Shown: positions 58,878 through 62,236 of the stretch, piece by piece
How positions within the stretch are numbered: position 1 is the stretch's first letter
Layout: each line of letters starts with the position of its first letter
Program-made: the position numbers and the translations under genes
The notes under the pieces: generated by a model
The model's database searches: none
What the model was told of the DNA's origin: nothing
Seen by the model: only the letters and a program-made list of their open reading frames with translations
Assembly (NCBI GenBank): GCA_022925895.1
Contig: JAKSYS010000356.1
Coordinates: forward strand, 1 to 62,236
Origin: Fragilaria crotonensis
Lineage: Eukaryota > Bacillariophyta > Fragilariophyceae > Fragilariales > Fragilariaceae
DNA length: 62,236 nt
Direction: 5' to 3'

Positions 58878-61800
58878 TCATGCTATGGTTATCTCCCAGT
58901 CCACAAGAGCCGAAACGTCTGGTTTACGGAGGACCAAGACCTTCACAACACTGTCGTATTCAAACTCAATTGGTGCACCATCCGAAACGACCACAGAGCT
59001 TGGGGGCACGTCGACTCCCATAACGACGATGCGTTCAATCATACGGTCACCTTTCATGTCGTCAATTTCGATGCCCAGCCAGAGCCAACGGTGACTGAGT
59101 TTCTGATGCTGTCCTCGTGGACCGAAATGTCGCTTGAGCAAATTCAGACCGCTTCTGGTGACCAAACGTCTCTTCGTCGTCCATGTAGAGTGTCCCTACT
59201 GCATTTTTGGACGGATCGAGAGCAACATATATCGAGTACGGATCCTTTTTCATCATGTAGGCGCTGCGACGGAGTCGTAACTTACGCGGAATGATCGACC
59301 TCCTCGTTGATACACAGAATCTTGTCGATATCCGCAGCCACGGTCAGCGTTTTAACGCCGATTTCGGCGCCAGCTTGAGATACGACCATGCTCGTATCGA
59401 CATCGTACCAAATATCCTTGGAAGGAAGCGCACAATAGCCTCAGTGGCGCCAGCGTTCACTGGACGGATGAGTAGGTCGGAACCGATCAAATATTGCTCA
59501 TCAGTAGCAAAGAGAGCCTCCGTTTTGGGTATTGCATCCACATCGTTCTCATGACGGGCATCCCACTTTCACCAGCTTCGTGGAAGACTGTATACCACAT
59601 GGGAAGCAGAGCATATCGCGCCATAGCAGAGGCTCGAGGCGTCTCATAGTTTCTTCGCCAAACATCCAAGGCCTCGCCTCTTGGCATCGTGGATGCGCGT
59701 GACCGCGGAAGAAGGGTTGGTAGGCGCCAGCCTGCATCCAACGTGTCATGAGCTCAGCATCGGGGTTGCCGAAAAATCCACCGACATCAGCGCCGACGAA
59801 CGACAGAGCAGCGACATTGAGACTCAAAAGCATGGGATTCGATACTTTCAAATGAGACCACTCTGCTAAGTTGTCACCAGTCCAGATAGCTCCATAGCGC
59901 TGACTCCTGCAAAAAAGGCTCTGCTCAGGACGAACGGGCGGGCGTCTTCTTCGGGCTGGTTGCGACGAATCTGGCCCAAACCAGTAGCCTTGTGAAAGAG
60001 CATTCATAAAGGTTATGCCATTCACGATGCTCTTCACCGTTCAAATTAAGCAAGTCTTTCTGCATGCTAACTTCTGGACCGTTGAAAACAGACGGCTCGT
60101 TCATATCGTTCCAGGTGAAGAGAGACGGAGTTGACCCCTGGTAGCGGTCGTAGGCAAACTGGTCAGCCCACCAGCTACGAACCTTGTCGGCGGTGAAATC
60201 AAGGTAGGACGACGATCCTGGCCAGCACCAACCGTCGAAATCCTTCTTTCCGTCTTTGTCCTTGATGTAGAGCCCTTCTGATGGCATCCTTATGAATTCG
60301 GTATGCATTGTCGCGGAAGATATGTGGTCAATCAATAGTTACCATGCGACGTCCTTGGCTCCATAGCCGATTGATCATTGTCTTCGGATCGGGGAAGAGA
60401 TTGCTATCCCATGTGAAGTAACGCTTACCGTCGGTGTGTTCAATATCAAGCCACAAGACATCGTACGGATAATCGAGCTCTTCGAATGTTTCATGAACGT
60501 AGAAAACATCCTTCTCATCTTTGTAATTCCAACGGCATTGATGGTAGCCCAAGCTAAACATAGGGGAAGAGGCGTAGTGCCGGTGATCTTGGAATACTGT
60601 CTGTAGAGGTCACTTGGGCTCGAACCGGGAAGAAGGAACAGGTCGATAATGCCACTTTCACTGATCCAATGAGTTGACTTTCCAGCATTCTCTGCAGCAA
60701 CATCAACGTATGTTTCGGTAGGATTGAACCAAAAGAAGCCTGACGTTCCAGTCTCGCGCTATGACTAACAATAAGGGGCACATGCCCAGAGAGCCATGGT
60801 TTCATCCAATTCATACTGAAGACGTCGAGATTATACAACCTGTAGGGCTGCTGATAGTGGGCACCCTCGCCAAGTGTAGTCTTGAGCTCCGTTGACGAAG
60901 CATGCTCAGGAGTCCAAATAGATGGCTCGACTGAGGGAAGGTAACATCCATGCCGACACTCATTGACCATTTGGTTTGGAATCTGTGTGTGACTGAAAGC
61001 TTTCCTCCCACATTCCTTGGCGATCTAGTTCCGACGAGTCGGTCAATTTGCGGTGCTCATGCAAATCATTATCAACTTCTTTCTTTTCCTCACGAGTGCC
61101 ATCAGCGTAAATCGCTAAGCCGTCTTCCCAGTATCCAACAATCTCTTTTTCTGGTTCATTCTCAGCTTTCTTCTGGTCCTCGACAGGAATTTCATCAGCC
61201 GCTTTGTCTGTTTGTTGATCCTTCGAACGTCGAACTTCAAAGTGCATCATATCCTGTCCATTGATGACCATGATCGGCCCGAGCTCCAACGTGGCCTCAC
61301 GGTATAGGGACAGAGTAAACGGTTCAAGACGCACCACCAGCAACATGCTTTGCGTCGAACCTTTGGCATCTCCATACTGCAATGCTGTGAAATTCGTAAT
61401 TTCTTCGTCAGCAGGCACCACTTTTGACAACAAGGCCTTGTGCTCGTCATCGCTATCAGGACGAATCCATTGGGCGTGAGCGGCAGGTAGAAGCTTCTCG
61501 TCAATCAGAACTAGGTCATCGTAGGTGACACGGGCATGTTCATGGCTTACCAGCTGCCCCGTACGATTCGTGGATACGGACGCGCAGCAACCCATCTGCC
61601 ATGGCGTGGACTGACCAGTGCAATTCCTGAAGACCAGTCGAGGTTTTGGGAGCAACATTAATCAAAGTACCAGTCAAGGGGAGGGGCTCCACGGACAAAA
61701 GGGTCTAACTTGCCATCGCCTTTCCTCCCAAAATGCGGGAGGAAAATGATTTCCAAAGAGAGGACTCTTCTTCAGGTTCTTTTACTCCTTCGGAAGGGAG

Positions 61801-61971
61801 ATGGAAGTGCAGACTGTCCTTCACAAGCTTGTATTTGTAAAGTGATGCCGAGGCTTTCTCACGATGACGGCGACAAAAGCTAGTTTGATCACAAGTGCGG
61901 AACTTGGATCGGTCAACGGCAAAGGCCGTTGCGTAGATAGAAAAGCAAAGAAGACTCCAAAGAGGCGTCAT
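58878..61971 (-). pseudogene. GANAB: Glucosidase II alpha (GH31), near-complete but frameshifted (copy C)
   Basis: The ER enzyme removes glucose from N-glycans during folding. The start at 61971 gives a signal peptide and the family's N-terminal FRTCDQTSFCRRHR. Next come the N-terminal domain (RVTYDDLVLIDEKLLPA), [64 protein letters not shown] and [16 protein letters not shown]. The catalytic nucleophile motif is [15 protein letters not shown] and the acid/base motif is YGAIWTGDN. GADVGGFFGNPDAELMTRWM, MMKKDPYSIYVALDPSKNA and the C-terminal VLVLRKPDVSALVDWEITIA follow. Both catalytic aspartates remain. At least ten frame changes interrupt it, for example near 61710, 61550, 60745, 60330, 60010 and 59930. 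Flanking residues stay conserved, so decay is very recent or the consensus is wrong. Confidence 0.85.
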
Positions 61972-62236
61972 GGTGGAAATGACTGTGGAAACTTCCGGGA
62001 TGGGCACGGGAATTGTGCTCCGTACGACAGTACGCTTGTACATACTGGAGTAGAGTAATGTCAACTCCCCCCGCAAATACTGCTGTTGTCCTCAATATTC
62101 CACACAGCATCAATCCTGACCATGGCGGGATTGTATGGAGAGGAGGTCTTGACGACCACACACTCCCTTGATGAGTGGTAGGAGTAAATCATCCAGCAGA
62201 TAGGTTTTGTCATAAAAATTAATGGCATAAACAATA

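Overview
The window looks like nuclear DNA from a diatom, probably a raphid pennate species with a large, repeat-rich genome. Supporting signs: short GT-AG introns of about 70-200 bp, a bipartite plastid/thylakoid-lumen presequence, CoDi-like Ty1/copia, Ty3/gypsy, Crypton and CACTA-type transposons, and compact host genes between long non-coding stretches. The species cannot be fixed from the sequence alone.

Layout. 1-890: decayed 3' part of a glucosidase II alpha gene. 3296-8495: a young Ty3/gypsy element with a perfect 5-bp target duplication. 10042-30697 and 30818-32594: the host-gene block, with argininosuccinate lyase, a putative thylakoid-lumen protein, an RquA-type rhodoquinone enzyme, a coiled-coil protein, a double-SET protein, a 3-hydroxyacyl-CoA dehydratase fused to a Rossmann-like domain, a beta-propeller protein, a METTL26-type methyltransferase, a TIR element with TA target site, guanylate kinase and the CAF-1 p60 subunit. 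About 33-51 kb: a transposon graveyard with a hairpin, Crypton relics, a CACTA/Plavaka-like transposase and a CoDi-type copia element. 51.6-62 kb: two further SET copies, two glucosidase II alpha copies (one reduced to its last ~280 bp) and a frameshifted TRM13 tRNA methyltransferase between them.

How the parts relate. The strongest large-scale pattern is a repeated tail-to-tail module: a double-SET gene with a signal peptide facing a glucosidase II alpha gene. It appears three times (window start, 51.6-54.0 kb, 56.8-62.0 kb) in different states of decay. A fourth SET paralogue (19.4 kb) has a signal-anchor instead. The other host genes have unrelated housekeeping roles and are not an operon.

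Most notable: a probable mitochondrial RquA (rhodoquinone synthesis, a low-oxygen trait), the dehydratase-Rossmann fusion, SET-domain proteins apparently directed into the secretory pathway, and intergenic islands dense in the tetranucleotide GTAC. Many single-base frame breaks in the gypsy element, TRM13, SET and glucosidase copies may be true decay or unpolished assembly; several other genes in the window read cleanly.
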